Notes: generated by a model from the letters alone, not told the origin. Positions 37,895-47,557 are shown, counted from the stretch's first letter. The stretch is 61,684 nucleotides of DNA from an uncultured Sterolibacterium sp. (GCA_903904605.1 CAIVDC010000112.1:1-61684); one strand, 5' to 3'. Program-made: numbers and translations.

Positions 37895-37910
37895 TCGCGC
37901 CGCATTGCCA

Positions 37911-37985
37911 GGGGGGTTAGCTCAGCGGTAGAGCATTCGCCTCACACGCGAAGGGTCACTGGTTCGAACCCAGTACCCCCCACCA
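37911..37985 (+). tRNA. tRNA-Val(CAC)
   Basis: 75 nt with encoded CCA. Acceptor GGGGGGT pairs with ACCCCCC, D arm TAGCTCAGCGGTAGAGC, anticodon CAC within loop CTCACAC, T arm GGTTCGAACC. Its 3' end is 12 bases from the convergent response regulator gene. Confidence 0.97.
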
Positions 37986-37997
37986 GTTCATCGACCC

Positions 37998-38618
37998 TCA
38001 GCGTTCCGGCTTGCGTCGGTTGACCAGGAGCATCGCCTGCGCGCGGTTGCTGACTTTAAGCGCCCTCAGGATGGCCGAAACGTGGATCCTGACCGTACCT
38101 TCGGAAAGGCCGAGGCGCTTCGCAATCTCCCGGTTGGTCTTGCCTTGACTTAATAGTCCCAGCACCCGCATCTGACCGGGGGTAATACCGTAGCGCTCGG
38201 CGAGGGAGTGGCCGCCACCGGCCCCCTCATGCAACTGCCACGGCAAGCACACCACGCCGGTCATCACGGTGCGCAGCGCTTTGATCAACTCTTCGCTCGA
38301 ACAGGCTTTCGGTACGAAACCCGCGGCACCATGGCGCATCGCCCGTGCGATGGTCTCGGTGTCATCGAGCGCCGAAACCACTACCGCAGGCAATTCCGGA
38401 AAGCGCGCATGCAGCGTGTCGAGAAAGCTTACACCGCTGGTCCCGGGCATCAGCAGGTCGAGCAGCATCAAGTCATAATGCGCGGCTTCCAGGAGACGCA
38501 GCGCTTCGTCGGCATTCCGGGCACCGCTGCAGACCACCTCCTTATCCAGTTGCTGCAGGGTCTGCATCAACAGCTCGCGAACCAGCGCATGGTCATCGAC
38601 GACAAGAGCTCTCAGCAC
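37998..38618 (-). CDS. LuxR/NarL-type response regulator (no adjacent kinase)
   Basis: 206 residues: receiver (VVDDH near 6-10, phospho-acceptor D54 in LLDLLMPG, Lys in FVPKACS) and a C-terminal GerE helix-turn-helix (ITPGQMRVLGLLSQGKTN, EIAKRLGLSEGTVRIHV). The start is taken as GTG at 38618 because GGAGG lies five bases before it; ATG codons at 38636 and 38630 are in frame but lack a site. No histidine kinase is next to it. Confidence 0.88.
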   Translation of the reverse strand: MLRALVVDDHALVRELLMQTLQQLDKEVVCSGARNADEALRLLEAAHYDLMLLDLLMPGTSGVSFLDTLHARFPELPAVVVSALDDTETIARAMRHGAAGFVPKACSSEELIKALRTVMTGVVCLPWQLHEGAGGGHSLAERYGITPGQMRVLGLLSQGKTNREIAKRLGLSEGTVRIHVSAILRALKVSNRAQAMLLVNRRKPER

Positions 38619-38748
38619 AGTAACCTCCATGCCCATGACATATTTCTTTAGCAGTCTAGCTTAATTCCATTGTCATGGTACGGATTACTGTATCCGGGCT
38701 ATCCGCCCAGGCGTGCGACCTCCTCTTCAGCCGGCTGCCAGCCAACCG

Positions 38749-39456
38749 TCACTGAGACTCCACCTGATCCAGCCAAAGGCATCGGCCTTTGCTCTCCCGG
38801 GAGATCTCGGCCAGGACGCGTTCATGCTCGACCAGCTCCTCGGCACAGGCGCGTTGCACCTTCAGTCGGGGCAGGTCGCCGCTGCCCCGCACCAGCGACT
38901 CGCCCTTTGGCTCCGAATCAAGATCCATGATCAGGCTCTCCTGGCCTCGGGTCATGGCCAGATAGACATCGGCGAGCAACTCGGCATCGAGCAGCGCACC
39001 ATGCAGCGTGCGCCCGGAATTGTCGATGGCGTAGCGCTCGCAGAGCGCGTTGAGGGAGTTTTTTCGGCCCGGATTGAGTTCGCGCGCCAGTCTCAGGGTA
39101 TCCACCACGCCGGCACAGATCTGGCTCAGGGGCTCCGCGCCGACCAAGGCCAACTCGTTGTTGATGAAGCCGATGTCGAAGGCGGCATTGTGGATCACCA
39201 GTTCGGCGCCGCGCACGTAATCGATGAATTCGGCCACGATCTCGGCGAACTTCGGCTTGTCCTGGAGAAACTCGCTGGTCAGGCCGTGCACCGCCTGGGC
39301 GCCGGCGTCGATCGCGCGCTCCGGATTGAGATAGCGGTGAAAGCGCCGCTGGGTCAGCTTGCGGCCCTGCAATTCGACGCAGCCGATTTCAATGACGCGG
39401 TCGCCGAGCTTGAACTCCAGCCCGGTGGTCTCGGTATCGAGAATGATCTGCCGCAC
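38749..39456 (-). CDS. dnaQ: DNA polymerase III epsilon subunit (3'-5' exonuclease)
   Basis: 235 residues. Proofreading exonuclease of the replicase. DEDDh motifs: IILDTETTGLE (Exo I), HNAAFDIGFINNEL (Exo II), and HGALLDAELLADVY (Exo III with the catalytic His). The start is GTG at 39456, immediately after the rnhA stop, with AGGA inside the end of rnhA; earlier ATG codons would lie within rnhA. Likely cotranscribed with rnhA, an order also found in E. coli as neighbours. Confidence 0.95.
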   Translation of the reverse strand: MRQIILDTETTGLEFKLGDRVIEIGCVELQGRKLTQRRFHRYLNPERAIDAGAQAVHGLTSEFLQDKPKFAEIVAEFIDYVRGAELVIHNAAFDIGFINNELALVGAEPLSQICAGVVDTLRLARELNPGRKNSLNALCERYAIDNSGRTLHGALLDAELLADVYLAMTRGQESLIMDLDSEPKGESLVRGSGDLPRLKVQRACAEELVEHERVLAEISRESKGRCLWLDQVESQ

Positions 39457-39457
39457 C

Positions 39458-39931
39458 CTAGCGTTCCTGCAGGCTTTCGATGCCGCGCCGCGCCAAGAGA
39501 TCGGCGCGCTCGTTGTCGACATGACCGGCATGGCCCCTGACCCAGATCCATTCGACCTGATGGCGTGCCGCCTCAATGTCGAGGGCGCGCCAGAGATCTT
39601 CGTTCTTCACCGGTTGCCGGGAGGCGGTGCGCCAGCCGCGCTTCTTCCAGGCGTGGATCCATTCGCTGATGCCTTTCTGCACGTATTGCGAATCGGTATG
39701 CACGCGCGCCTTTATCGGTCGCTTGAGGGTGCGCAATGCCTCGATCACGGCGGTCAGCTCCATGCGGTTGTTGGTGGTATCACGCAGGCCGCCGTAGATT
39801 TCCTTCTCGGCTCCTCCGGCCATCCCGGCGACGCGCAGGATCGCACCCCAGCCTCCGGGGCCTGGATTCCCGCTGCAGGCACCATCGGTGAAGATATCGA
39901 CGATGCCGCTGTCGATCGGGTCTTTATTCAT
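39458..39931 (-). CDS. rnhA: ribonuclease HI
   Basis: 157 residues; cleaves RNA in RNA-DNA hybrids. Catalytic residues are in [17 protein letters not shown] (Asp), [10 protein letters not shown] (Glu), [11 protein letters not shown] (Asp) and [10 protein letters not shown] (Asp). The ATG at 39931 overlaps the end of the methyltransferase gene by 8 bases. Length equals the family norm of about 155. Confidence 0.97.
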   Translation of the reverse strand: MNKDPIDSGIVDIFTDGACSGNPGPGGWGAILRVAGMAGGAEKEIYGGLRDTTNNRMELTAVIEALRTLKRPIKARVHTDSQYVQKGISEWIHAWKKRGWRTASRQPVKNEDLWRALDIEAARHQVEWIWVRGHAGHVDNERADLLARRGIESLQER

Positions 39932-40634
39932 TGCGTTGGGCGACATGGGCCAGGGAACTGGCACGCGCCTTTCGGTTGTGCCAGACCGGCGTGATCAATC
40001 TCATGCCATGGACGCGCTTGACCGCCTGAATGATGTAGGTGGCGCCGGCGATCGGCCACCAGCGGTTGCCGGCGAGTTCCAGGAGGCGCCAGCGCTGCGG
40101 TTCCCGTGAAGACGGCGGCGCATAACAGCCGAAGCTGCCAGCCTGGGTCTCGAAGCTGAGCAGCGCGAACCAGTCCTTCAGGCGCTGCACGCTGAGGTAC
40201 TGGCCGCGCCATGGCGGCGCAGCACCCGCCCGGGCGAACTTGCGCCGCACGCCCCAGAGACTGAAAGGGTTGAAGCCGGTGACCACGACCTGACCCTCCG
40301 GCACCAGCACGCGCTCGACTTCGCGTAGAATCTGGTGCGGCTTGGTATCGAATTCGAGCACATGCGGCAAGACCACGAGATCGATGCTGCCGCTGGCAAA
40401 AGGCAGGTGATAGGAACTGGCCCTGACTTCGGCACATGCCGTATCCTTCTCGTCGCAACGGAAACGGAACGGCATGCGATTGGCGCGCAGAAAATCGACC
40501 TGCGGCAGGCCAAGCTGCAAGGCATTGAAACCGAAGATGTCGGCAAGCAGCAGATCGTACTTGGCCTGCTCCCAGGCCAGCACATATTGCCCCTGTGGGG
40601 TGGCGAGCCAGTCGTCGAATCCCTGAATTGACAT
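39924..40634 (-). CDS. class I SAM-dependent methyltransferase (YafS-like)
   Basis: 236 residues, Methyltransf_11-type: [15 protein letters not shown] at the N-terminus, the [19 protein letters not shown] motif (residues about 76-94 as [12 protein letters not shown] and LPHVLEF), [26 protein letters not shown]. The glycine-rich motif I is poorly conserved. It lies between rnhA and divergent gloB, exactly where E. coli has yafS. Substrate unknown. Confidence 0.82.
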   Translation of the reverse strand: MSIQGFDDWLATPQGQYVLAWEQAKYDLLLADIFGFNALQLGLPQVDFLRANRMPFRFRCDEKDTACAEVRASSYHLPFASGSIDLVVLPHVLEFDTKPHQILREVERVLVPEGQVVVTGFNPFSLWGVRRKFARAGAAPPWRGQYLSVQRLKDWFALLSFETQAGSFGCYAPPSSREPQRWRLLELAGNRWWPIAGATYIIQAVKRVHGMRLITPVWHNRKARASSLAHVAQRNE

Positions 40635-40663
40635 CGTGCCCCGATTGGTGAGAATGGATCGCT

Positions 40664-41506
40664 ATGAGCAACAACCTTGACCTTGAAATCGTTCCGCTCG
40701 CCGCCTTCAGCGACAACTACATCTGGCTTCTGCGCCGGGGCAGCCATGCGGCCGTGGTCGACCCTGGCGACGCCGCGCCGGTGCTGGCGTATCTCGAACA
40801 GCACCACCTCGAACTCTGCGCCATCCTCGTCACCCATCATCACGGCGACCACACCGGCGGGATCGAGGAGATTCTGGCACACGCCTTGGCACACTCGCCG
40901 CCCCAGGCGCAATCGCCAAGCCGCTTGCCTTTTCAGTTTCCCGTGTACGGCCCGGCCAGCGAAGCGATAGACGAAGTCAACCGGCCGCTGGCGGACGGCG
41001 ACCTCTTTGACCTGGCGGAGCTTAACACGAGTTTCGAGGTACTCGCGGTGCCCGGTCACACCCGCGGACACATCGCCTATTATGGTCGAATGCCGGCCGG
41101 CTGTGGCGTCCTGTTTTGCGGCGACACGCTTTTCGCCTGCGGCTGCGGCCGCATTTTCGAAGGCACGCCGCAACAGATGTGGCATTCGCTGGCCCGCATC
41201 AGTGCCCTGCCCGCGGAGACCCGGCTCTATTGCGCGCACGAATACACCCAGGCCAACATCCGCTTCGCCCTCGCCGTCGAACCGGACAACGCCGCACTTG
41301 CAGCGCGCGCCGCGGAAGTCGCGCGACTGCGCGCCCTGAATCTGCCCACCGTACCGTCGACCCTGGCCTGCGAACTGGCCACCAATCCTTTCCTGCGCTG
41401 GGAAGCTCCGGCGGTGATTGCGGCCGCCGGCCGTGCCAGCGGCATCGGAGCGCAGCAGCCGGAAGCGGTATTCGCCGCGATCCGCGAATGGAAGAATGAT
41501 TTCTGA
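40664..41506 (+). CDS. gloB: hydroxyacylglutathione hydrolase (glyoxalase II)
   Basis: 280 residues. Metallo-beta-lactamase fold with THHHGDHTGG (about 57-66), GHTRGHIAYY, FCGDTLFACGCGRIFEGT and the C-terminal HAGH-type domain with YCAHEYTQANIRFA. Hydrolyses S-lactoylglutathione. About 25 residues longer than usual because of an insertion at about residues 72-92 (ALAHSPPQAQSPSRL). Divergent from the methyltransferase gene by 29 bases; mltD follows 2 bases later. Confidence 0.95.
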   Translation: MSNNLDLEIVPLAAFSDNYIWLLRRGSHAAVVDPGDAAPVLAYLEQHHLELCAILVTHHHGDHTGGIEEILAHALAHSPPQAQSPSRLPFQFPVYGPASEAIDEVNRPLADGDLFDLAELNTSFEVLAVPGHTRGHIAYYGRMPAGCGVLFCGDTLFACGCGRIFEGTPQQMWHSLARISALPAETRLYCAHEYTQANIRFALAVEPDNAALAARAAEVARLRALNLPTVPSTLACELATNPFLRWEAPAVIAAAGRASGIGAQQPEAVFAAIREWKNDF

Positions 41507-41508
41507 AA

Positions 41509-42987
41509 GTGAACAAACCCCTCGACCGCCGATTTGACGGCACATCGTTCGCTTCGATAACATTCGCCGCTTGTCTGCAGCCCTTAGACGGTTCCTCCCG
41601 CTTGCCCTTCCCCCGCCTTCGCTACGCCATCCTCCTTTCCCTGCTCTGGCGGCTGCTGCTCTGCGCGGCCATCGTGTGGTCGACGGCAACCGCCGCGGAA
41701 GGACTGCAGGCGTCCCAATCGCTGAAATCTGCCGAGCCGGCAACGGCGGATTTCTCGGTCTCCCCGGAACCGGTGGTGGAGATCAACGAAGACCTGCCGC
41801 CGCTCAAGCCGATCGATCTCACGACGCCGCCGGACGATCTCTGGCAGCGGGTCAGGAACGGCTTCGCCATGCCCAACCTGGACAGCCCGCTGGTGGCCGA
41901 CCGCCAGGCCTGGTATCTCAACCGGCCGGAGATGCTGAAGCAACTCCTCGACCGCAGCCGCCGCTACCTCTACTACATCGTCGACGAACTGGAAAAGCGC
42001 GGCATGCCGACGGAGTTGGCGCTCCTGCCGCTGGTGGAGAGCGCCTACAACCCGATGGCCTACTCGCGCGCGCGCGCCGCCGGCCTCTGGCAGTTCATCC
42101 CCTCGACGGGCAAGAGCTATCGCCTGGAGCAGAGTTGGTGGCGCGATCAGCGCCGCGACATCATCGCCTCGACCGGAGCCGCGCTCGATTACCTGCAGAT
42201 GATCTACGAGATGAACGGCGACTGGCATCTTGCCCTGGCCTCCTACAACTGGGGCGAAAACGCCGTCGCGCGTGCAGTCGCCCGGAACCAGGCCAAGGGT
42301 CTGCCCTCGGACTATTCCAGTCTCAACATGCCCGGCGAAACCCGCTACTATGTGCCGAAACTGCAGGCTCTGAAGAACATCATCGCCCAGCCGCAACTGT
42401 TCGGCCTGAAACTCGATCCGATCGCCAACCAGCCCTATTTCGGCACCGTGGACAAGCCCGCCGGCATGGACGTTTCGCTCGCCGCCAAACTGGCCGAGAC
42501 GCCGATGGAAGAATTCGTGGCCCTGAATCCCTCCTACAACCGCCCGGTAATGCCTATCGGCAAAGGCAGCCCGCTGCTGCTGCCGGCGGATAAGGTGCAG
42601 ATCTTTCTCGCCAATCTGCAAAGCCACGAGGATCAGGAAAAGCCGCTGTCCATCTGGCACACCTATACGCTCAAGAAACGCGAGAAACTCGAAGCCGTCG
42701 CTGCCCGCTTCGGCATCAGCGTAGCCAGCCTGAAGCAGATCAACGGCATCACCCGGCGCACCCGCGTGGCGCGCGGTACCACGCTCCTGGTACCTGACAA
42801 GGGCAGCCACGCCAGCGCCAACCTAAACGCCGTCAATCTGCCGCTGACGCCGCGCGACCTGCCCAGGGGCAAGCCGGTCAAGGGCAGGAAGAAGTCCCTA
42901 GGCAAGCCGGCAAAGACCAAGAAACCGGTCCTCGGGAAAAAGAAAACCGTCAAGCACCCGGGCAGGAAGAAAGCAAAGAAAGCCTAG
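41509..42987 (+). CDS. mltD: membrane-bound lytic murein transglycosylase D with LysM domain
   Basis: 492 residues. Hydrophobic export segment at about residues 40-62, then the SLT domain with catalytic Glu in LLPLVESAYNP and the AAGLWQFIPSTGK and ASYNWGENAVARA motifs. One LysM repeat follows (HTYTLKKREKLEAVAARFG at about 383-401, read as TYTLKKREKL and VAARFGISV), and a very basic Lys/Gly/Pro tail of about 50 residues. The GTG start gives a long pre-signal stretch, so a downstream start is possible. No lipobox is obvious. Confidence 0.9.
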   Translation: MNKPLDRRFDGTSFASITFAACLQPLDGSSRLPFPRLRYAILLSLLWRLLLCAAIVWSTATAAEGLQASQSLKSAEPATADFSVSPEPVVEINEDLPPLKPIDLTTPPDDLWQRVRNGFAMPNLDSPLVADRQAWYLNRPEMLKQLLDRSRRYLYYIVDELEKRGMPTELALLPLVESAYNPMAYSRARAAGLWQFIPSTGKSYRLEQSWWRDQRRDIIASTGAALDYLQMIYEMNGDWHLALASYNWGENAVARAVARNQAKGLPSDYSSLNMPGETRYYVPKLQALKNIIAQPQLFGLKLDPIANQPYFGTVDKPAGMDVSLAAKLAETPMEEFVALNPSYNRPVMPIGKGSPLLLPADKVQIFLANLQSHEDQEKPLSIWHTYTLKKREKLEAVAARFGISVASLKQINGITRRTRVARGTTLLVPDKGSHASANLNAVNLPLTPRDLPRGKPVKGRKKSLGKPAKTKKPVLGKKKTVKHPGRKKAKKA

Positions 42988-43079
42988 CCGGGCCGCCCGA
43001 AGACGAAGCAGCCCGCTGCAGGGAAAAGGGGTGAACCGTCCGGCCTCGGCAAGGCGGTCGTGGGGACGGCTAAGCCGTC

Positions 43080-44042
43080 TCAGGCCGGCGGAGGATTGAG
43101 CACGTTGATCGGCTTTCCGCGGACGAAGGCCTCGATCTGTTCGATGGCGGCACCGAAGAACATCTCGTAGGTATCCGTTTCCACGTAACCCAGATGCGGG
43201 GTGCACAGCACATTATCCATGGCCAGCAGGGGGTGATCCGGGCCTATCGGCTCCTCTTCGTAGACATCGACCGCGGCAAAGCCGGGCCGGCCCGACCTGA
43301 GCGCGCGCTCCAGCGCGCCAGGCTCGACCAGTTCGGCGCGACTGGTGTTGACGAACAGGGCATCGGGCTTCATGCGGGCGAGATCCGCTCCGGTGATGAG
43401 GCCGCGGGTGGCGCCGAGCAGGCGCAGATGGACCGAGATGACATCGCACATCTCGAAGAACCGCTCGCGTTCGGCAATATACGGGCGGCCATCCCTCCCG
43501 GCGCGCTCCGCCGTCGCCGCGCGGCCGCCGCCGGTGACCACCTTCATGCCGAAGGCGTCGCCAAAACGGGCCACCAGCTGGCCGATCTTGCCATAGCCGT
43601 AGATACCCAGCGTGCGGCCCTTCAGGACCGTGCCGATGCTGGTCTGCCAGCGTCCCTGCCTCAACCGCTGGGCCTCGAGGGCCAGGTGGCGCCTCGCGGC
43701 CATGATCATGGCCCAGGCAAACTCGGCCGTGGCCAGCGTCCCGCTGCCGGCACCGGAGACCAGGATGCCGCGGCGCGCGCAAGCGGCAAGATCGATGTGA
43801 CCGGCACCCTGGCCCGTCTGGCTGATGAAGCGCAGATCCGGCAAAGCCTTGAGCAGCTCTTCTCTGATCGGGGTTCGCTCCCGGATCAGCAGCAGGACCT
43901 GCGCCCCGGAAAAACGCGCCGCCAGTTCCGGAATCGTCTTCACCGTGTCGTGATAGATCACGACCTCGTGCCCGGACAACCGTCCGAAGCTGCCCGTCTG
44001 CCTTGCGGCGTCCTGATAATCGTCAGGGATGACTATTTTCAT
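43080..44042 (-). CDS. D-2-hydroxyacid dehydrogenase family protein
   Basis: 320 residues. NAD-binding motif GIYGYGKIGQLVA (about 147-159), catalytic Arg in VNTSRAELV, Glu in DVYEEEPIGPDHPL and His in CTPHLGYVE. It belongs to the phosphoglycerate dehydrogenase-like group; substrate not readable. It is last in a minus-strand run with a TRAP binding protein and an MmgE/PrpD protein, which suggests catabolism of a hydroxy or dicarboxylic acid; that is inference. Confidence 0.88.
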   Translation of the reverse strand: MKIVIPDDYQDAARQTGSFGRLSGHEVVIYHDTVKTIPELAARFSGAQVLLLIRERTPIREELLKALPDLRFISQTGQGAGHIDLAACARRGILVSGAGSGTLATAEFAWAMIMAARRHLALEAQRLRQGRWQTSIGTVLKGRTLGIYGYGKIGQLVARFGDAFGMKVVTGGGRAATAERAGRDGRPYIAERERFFEMCDVISVHLRLLGATRGLITGADLARMKPDALFVNTSRAELVEPGALERALRSGRPGFAAVDVYEEEPIGPDHPLLAMDNVLCTPHLGYVETDTYEMFFGAAIEQIEAFVRGKPINVLNPPPA

Positions 44043-44065
44043 GATGAGTCCCGAGTCTTAAGCTT

Positions 44066-45061
44066 CTAGAACTTGTAACCCATGGCGGCCGATTCCTTGT
44101 AGATCGCCTCCACCCACTCCTTGCCGATCCGGCCTTCCATGGTCTTGTGCACCGGCAGCAAGGCGCGGCGCCAGGCCGCCGTTTCGGCCGCCGTGAGCGA
44201 ATATACCTGGCTCTTGCCGGAGGCCCGGATCTTCTCGATGGCCTCCTCGTTCTCGATGAGCGACTTGGCATTTTCGAACACGCTCGCGTCCTTCATCGCC
44301 TTGTCCAGAATGGCGCGAATGTCGGCCGGCAGGCCATCCCAGAACTTCTTGTTCACGATGACCGCATAGCCGTCATAGCCGTGGTTCGACAGGGCGATGT
44401 ACTTCTGCACCTCGTAGAATTTTTGCGTCAGCAGATTGGGCGGGGAATTCTCGGCGCCGTCGACGACGCCGGTTTGCAGCGCCTGATAGACTTCCGAGAA
44501 AGCCAGCACCTGGGGCAAGGCGCCGAGCGCGCGCATCTGGGCATCGAGCACCTTGGAGGACTTGATGCGCATCTTCAGCCCCTTGAAGTCGGCCGGCAGA
44601 TGCAAGGGCTTGTTGGCGCTCATCACCTTGAAGCCGTTGTCCCAGTATGCCAGACCGATGATGCCCTTCGGCTCGAGGAGCTTCAGCAGCCGGCGCCCGA
44701 CATCCCCGTCGATGACCCGGCGCAGGACCGTGCGGTTGGCAAAGATGTAGGGAAGATCGAGCACCTCGAAGGCATTGAGACCCAGCGGGCCGAACTTCGA
44801 AACCGAAGGTGCGAGCATCTGGACGGCGCCCAGTTGCAGCGCCTCGAGCTCTTCCTGGTCCTTGTAGAGTTGGCTGTTGGGATAGACCTCGACTTTCACC
44901 CGCCCGCCGGTTCGCTCCTCGGCAAGCTGCTTGAAGCGTTCGGCGGCCTGTCCCTTCGGCGTGCTGGCAGCGACGACGTGGCTGAACTTGATGACGATCT
45001 GCGGCTCCGACCAGGCGTTGGAGGCGCAGAGCAGGAGAACTGCGAGGAGTGCGGATTTCAT
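44066..45061 (-). CDS. TRAP transporter substrate-binding protein DctP family
   Basis: 331 residues with signal peptide ending NAWS (about residue 18). Family motifs: IVIKFSHVVAASTPKGQAA near the mature N-terminus (IVIKFSHVVA), RVKVEVYPNSQLYKDQEELEAL (short forms VEVYPNSQLYKD), the carboxylate-binding Arg in GLKMRIKSS, and QTGVVDGAENSPPN. Binds organic acids for uptake by a TRAP membrane pair. No dctQ/dctM genes are next to it. AAGGAAAATACAAA lies before the ATG. Confidence 0.92.
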   Translation of the reverse strand: MKSALLAVLLLCASNAWSEPQIVIKFSHVVAASTPKGQAAERFKQLAEERTGGRVKVEVYPNSQLYKDQEELEALQLGAVQMLAPSVSKFGPLGLNAFEVLDLPYIFANRTVLRRVIDGDVGRRLLKLLEPKGIIGLAYWDNGFKVMSANKPLHLPADFKGLKMRIKSSKVLDAQMRALGALPQVLAFSEVYQALQTGVVDGAENSPPNLLTQKFYEVQKYIALSNHGYDGYAVIVNKKFWDGLPADIRAILDKAMKDASVFENAKSLIENEEAIEKIRASGKSQVYSLTAAETAAWRRALLPVHKTMEGRIGKEWVEAIYKESAAMGYKF

Positions 45062-45105
45062 TTTGTATTTTCCTTCCTGAACGGGTATAGGGATTTCCGC
45101 CGGGC

Positions 45106-46449
45106 TCAGCCGGGCACGGTCAGCGCACCGAGCTCTCCGGCGTCGGCGCGGCGATCGAGCGACCAGACGCCGGCGATCAGAGCCTCGATGCGCGAGTCCG
45201 ACAGGTGCGGCGCGCACAGCCGGGAAAACTTCTCTTCGAGATCCCGGTCGCTCATCGGCCGGGCGAGGCTGCCGATCGCATGTTCGACGCGCTTGCCGAA
45301 GACTCTGCCGTCCTCGCAGACGATCTCGATATGCGCCGCATCCTCCTTGAGCGAAAGATCGACGACCGCGCTGACCTTGTTCCTCAGGGCGATCACCGCG
45401 GGATCGGCGACCTTTGCGTCGGAGTACTGTTCTTCGCCCCCGGCGCCATCGATGATTGCCACCGCGGCACTGTGGTACACGCTGAACTTGCCTTCGAGGC
45501 CGACGCGCGGAGCGGTCTTGCCGGTCAGTTCGAGCACCAGCGGATGCACGCGCAGGCGGATCTCCCTGATCGCCGCGGGCAGCAGCGCCTGTTCCGCGCG
45601 CAACTGGATGCAGCCGTCGATGACCGGGTGGATGACGATGCCGCAAGCGAAAGGCTTGTAGGTGTTATCGAGAAGCTCCCAGGTGTCGCCCAGTCCTTCG
45701 GTGATCCGCCGGTAGTCGCGCGCGCCTGCCAGGACATTGGCGAAGCCTCGCTTGCCTTCTATCCCCTGCTCCGAACTGGTGAAGTCCTGTGCCGCGAGCA
45801 GAGCCGCCGACAAGCCGTTCTTGGCCGCGAGACCCGGATGCAGGGGCTTGCACATTGAGCCGAACATTTCCCGGAGGCCGCAGGCCTGGGTTGCGGCGAT
45901 GCCCAGCGCCCAGACGAGCTGCCGCTCGCTGAGGCCGAGCAGCCTGCCGGCGGCGGCGGCCGCGCCGAAGACGCCGGCGGTGCCCGTGATATGCCAGCCG
46001 ACGTCGTAATGTGACGGATAGACGGCATTGCCGATACGGCACTCGACCTCGACGCCGAGGGCGAAGGCGTGGAGGAATTCCAGACCGCTGACGCTCCGAT
46101 GCTCGGCCAGGGCCAGCAGGGCGGAAGCCACCGGTCCTGCCGGATGGATGACCGTCTTCAGATGGGTGTCGTCGAAGTCGAAGGTATGCGAGGAGATGCC
46201 GTTCATCAGCGCGGCATGGAGCATGTCGGGCCGCTCGGCGCGGCCCAGCACGGTCGCCTGCGGCCGGCCGAAGAAGGGCGACAAGGCCGCGATGGCGCGG
46301 CTCACGGTGTCATGCCTGGACGCACCGATGGCACAGCCGAACCAGTTGAGGACCGCCCGCTTGGCCTCATGGACGAGTTCTGGCGGCATGCGCCCGGATT
46401 GCGAGGTTTCGACGAAATGGGCAAGTGCCGCGGTGGGCTGAAGGGACAT
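45106..46449 (-). CDS. MmgE/PrpD family protein
   Basis: 447 residues. Family includes 2-methylcitrate dehydratase, cis-aconitate decarboxylase and iminodisuccinate epimerase. Seen: LNWFGCAIGASRHDTV, the ISSHTFDFDDTHLKTVIHPAGPV segment (HTFDFDDTH with HPAG, active-site region), HITGTAGVFGAAAAAG, and KPFACGIVIHPVID. The precise substrate cannot be assigned. It precedes the TRAP binding protein and D-2-hydroxyacid dehydrogenase genes on the same strand. Confidence 0.88.
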   Translation of the reverse strand: MSLQPTAALAHFVETSQSGRMPPELVHEAKRAVLNWFGCAIGASRHDTVSRAIAALSPFFGRPQATVLGRAERPDMLHAALMNGISSHTFDFDDTHLKTVIHPAGPVASALLALAEHRSVSGLEFLHAFALGVEVECRIGNAVYPSHYDVGWHITGTAGVFGAAAAAGRLLGLSERQLVWALGIAATQACGLREMFGSMCKPLHPGLAAKNGLSAALLAAQDFTSSEQGIEGKRGFANVLAGARDYRRITEGLGDTWELLDNTYKPFACGIVIHPVIDGCIQLRAEQALLPAAIREIRLRVHPLVLELTGKTAPRVGLEGKFSVYHSAAVAIIDGAGGEEQYSDAKVADPAVIALRNKVSAVVDLSLKEDAAHIEIVCEDGRVFGKRVEHAIGSLARPMSDRDLEEKFSRLCAPHLSDSRIEALIAGVWSLDRRADAGELGALTVPG

Positions 46450-46582
46450 GAATGGCTTCCGAATGCGCTTGGGAGAAAGGGGATGAAGTGTAGATTGCCA
46501 CGGCCGAACAAGGCAAGAGCGAATTCTTCTCGGCTCGACGAAATCAACGTACACTGCGACTCTCCCTTCAGGAACGCCCGCC

Positions 46583-47125
46583 ATGCCCCGCATACCCTTC
46601 AAGGCAAAGGATCTGGCCGAGCCCAGGGACATCGTCGACGCCATCCGCGCCCGGCGCGGCGGAGCCCTGCTCGATCTCGATCGCATGCTGCTCCATAGCC
46701 CGCCCCTTGCCCGAGGATGGAATGTCTTTCTGGGCGCGGTCAGGAACGACTTGGCGCTGGCGCCCAAGCTCAGGGAACTGGCCATCTGCGCGGTAGCCAG
46801 GCTGAACGGCGCGGACTACGAGTTCACCCAGCACGCGCCGGAATTGCTCAAGGCCGGCGGCAATGAAGCGCAGTTGGCGGCCCTGGGCGCGCTGTCGGGC
46901 GCGCCGCAATCCGCACTCGATGCCGCCCCCTTCGACGCCGCAGAGCGTGCCGTGCTCCGCCTCGCAAGCGAAATGACGCGGCAGGTGAAGGTCGATGATG
47001 CGACATTTTCAGCTGTCCGGGCGATCCTGCCCAACGATGCGCAACTGGTGGAATTGGTCGGCGTGATCGCGGCCTACAACCTGGTTTCGCGCTTTCTCGT
47101 CGCCTTGGAGATCGAGCCCGAGTAA
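46583..47125 (+). CDS. carboxymuconolactone decarboxylase family protein
   Basis: 180 residues, all-helical CMD/AhpD-like. The region LRELAICAVARLNGADYEFTQHAPELLKAG (key parts LRELAICAVARLNG and EFTQHAPEL) is typical of the larger subgroup. The Cys pair of peroxidase-active AhpD is absent (one Cys only), so a lactone-decarboxylase-like or other role is more likely than peroxidase. Divergent from the MmgE/PrpD gene; arfB follows 12 bases later. Confidence 0.85.
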   Translation: MPRIPFKAKDLAEPRDIVDAIRARRGGALLDLDRMLLHSPPLARGWNVFLGAVRNDLALAPKLRELAICAVARLNGADYEFTQHAPELLKAGGNEAQLAALGALSGAPQSALDAAPFDAAERAVLRLASEMTRQVKVDDATFSAVRAILPNDAQLVELVGVIAAYNLVSRFLVALEIEPE

Positions 47126-47137
47126 CAAGGGCCAGCC

Positions 47138-47557
47138 ATGCTGCATATCACCGGCCGGATTTCCATTCCCCTCTCCGAGATCGAGATCAAGGCCGTTCGC
47201 GCCCAGGGGGCGGGAGGGCAGAACGTGAACAAGGTCTCCTCCGCCATCCACCTGCGTTTCGATATTCCCGCCTCGTCCCTGCCCGACGCGATCAAGGAAA
47301 GGCTGCTGCAGCTCAACGATCAGCGCATCACCAAGCAGGGCGTGGTCGTGATCAAGGCCCAGGCGTATCGCAGCCAGGAGCAGAACTGCGACGAGGCCCT
47401 GGAGCGGCTTCGGGACCTGGTCGGGAGCGTCGCGGTCCTGGCCAAGAAGCGCCGGCCGACCCAACCGACCCGGAGCTCGCAGAAAAGGCGCCTGGAGAGC
47501 AAGAACAAGCGCGGGCAGCTCAAGGCCGCGCGGCGGCGCTCGCCGCTGGACTCATGA
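47138..47557 (+). CDS. arfB: alternative ribosome-rescue peptidyl-tRNA hydrolase ArfB (YaeJ)
   Basis: 139 residues. The RF-1 domain has the release motif AQGAGGQNVNKVSSA with GGQ, and lacks codon-recognition domains; the C-terminus is a Lys/Arg-rich tail (KKRRPTQPTRSSQKRR, SKNKRGQLKAARRR) that enters the empty mRNA channel of stalled ribosomes. The length fits YaeJ/ArfB. Probably cotranscribed with the CMD-family gene. Confidence 0.95.
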   Translation: MLHITGRISIPLSEIEIKAVRAQGAGGQNVNKVSSAIHLRFDIPASSLPDAIKERLLQLNDQRITKQGVVVIKAQAYRSQEQNCDEALERLRDLVGSVAVLAKKRRPTQPTRSSQKRRLESKNKRGQLKAARRRSPLDS

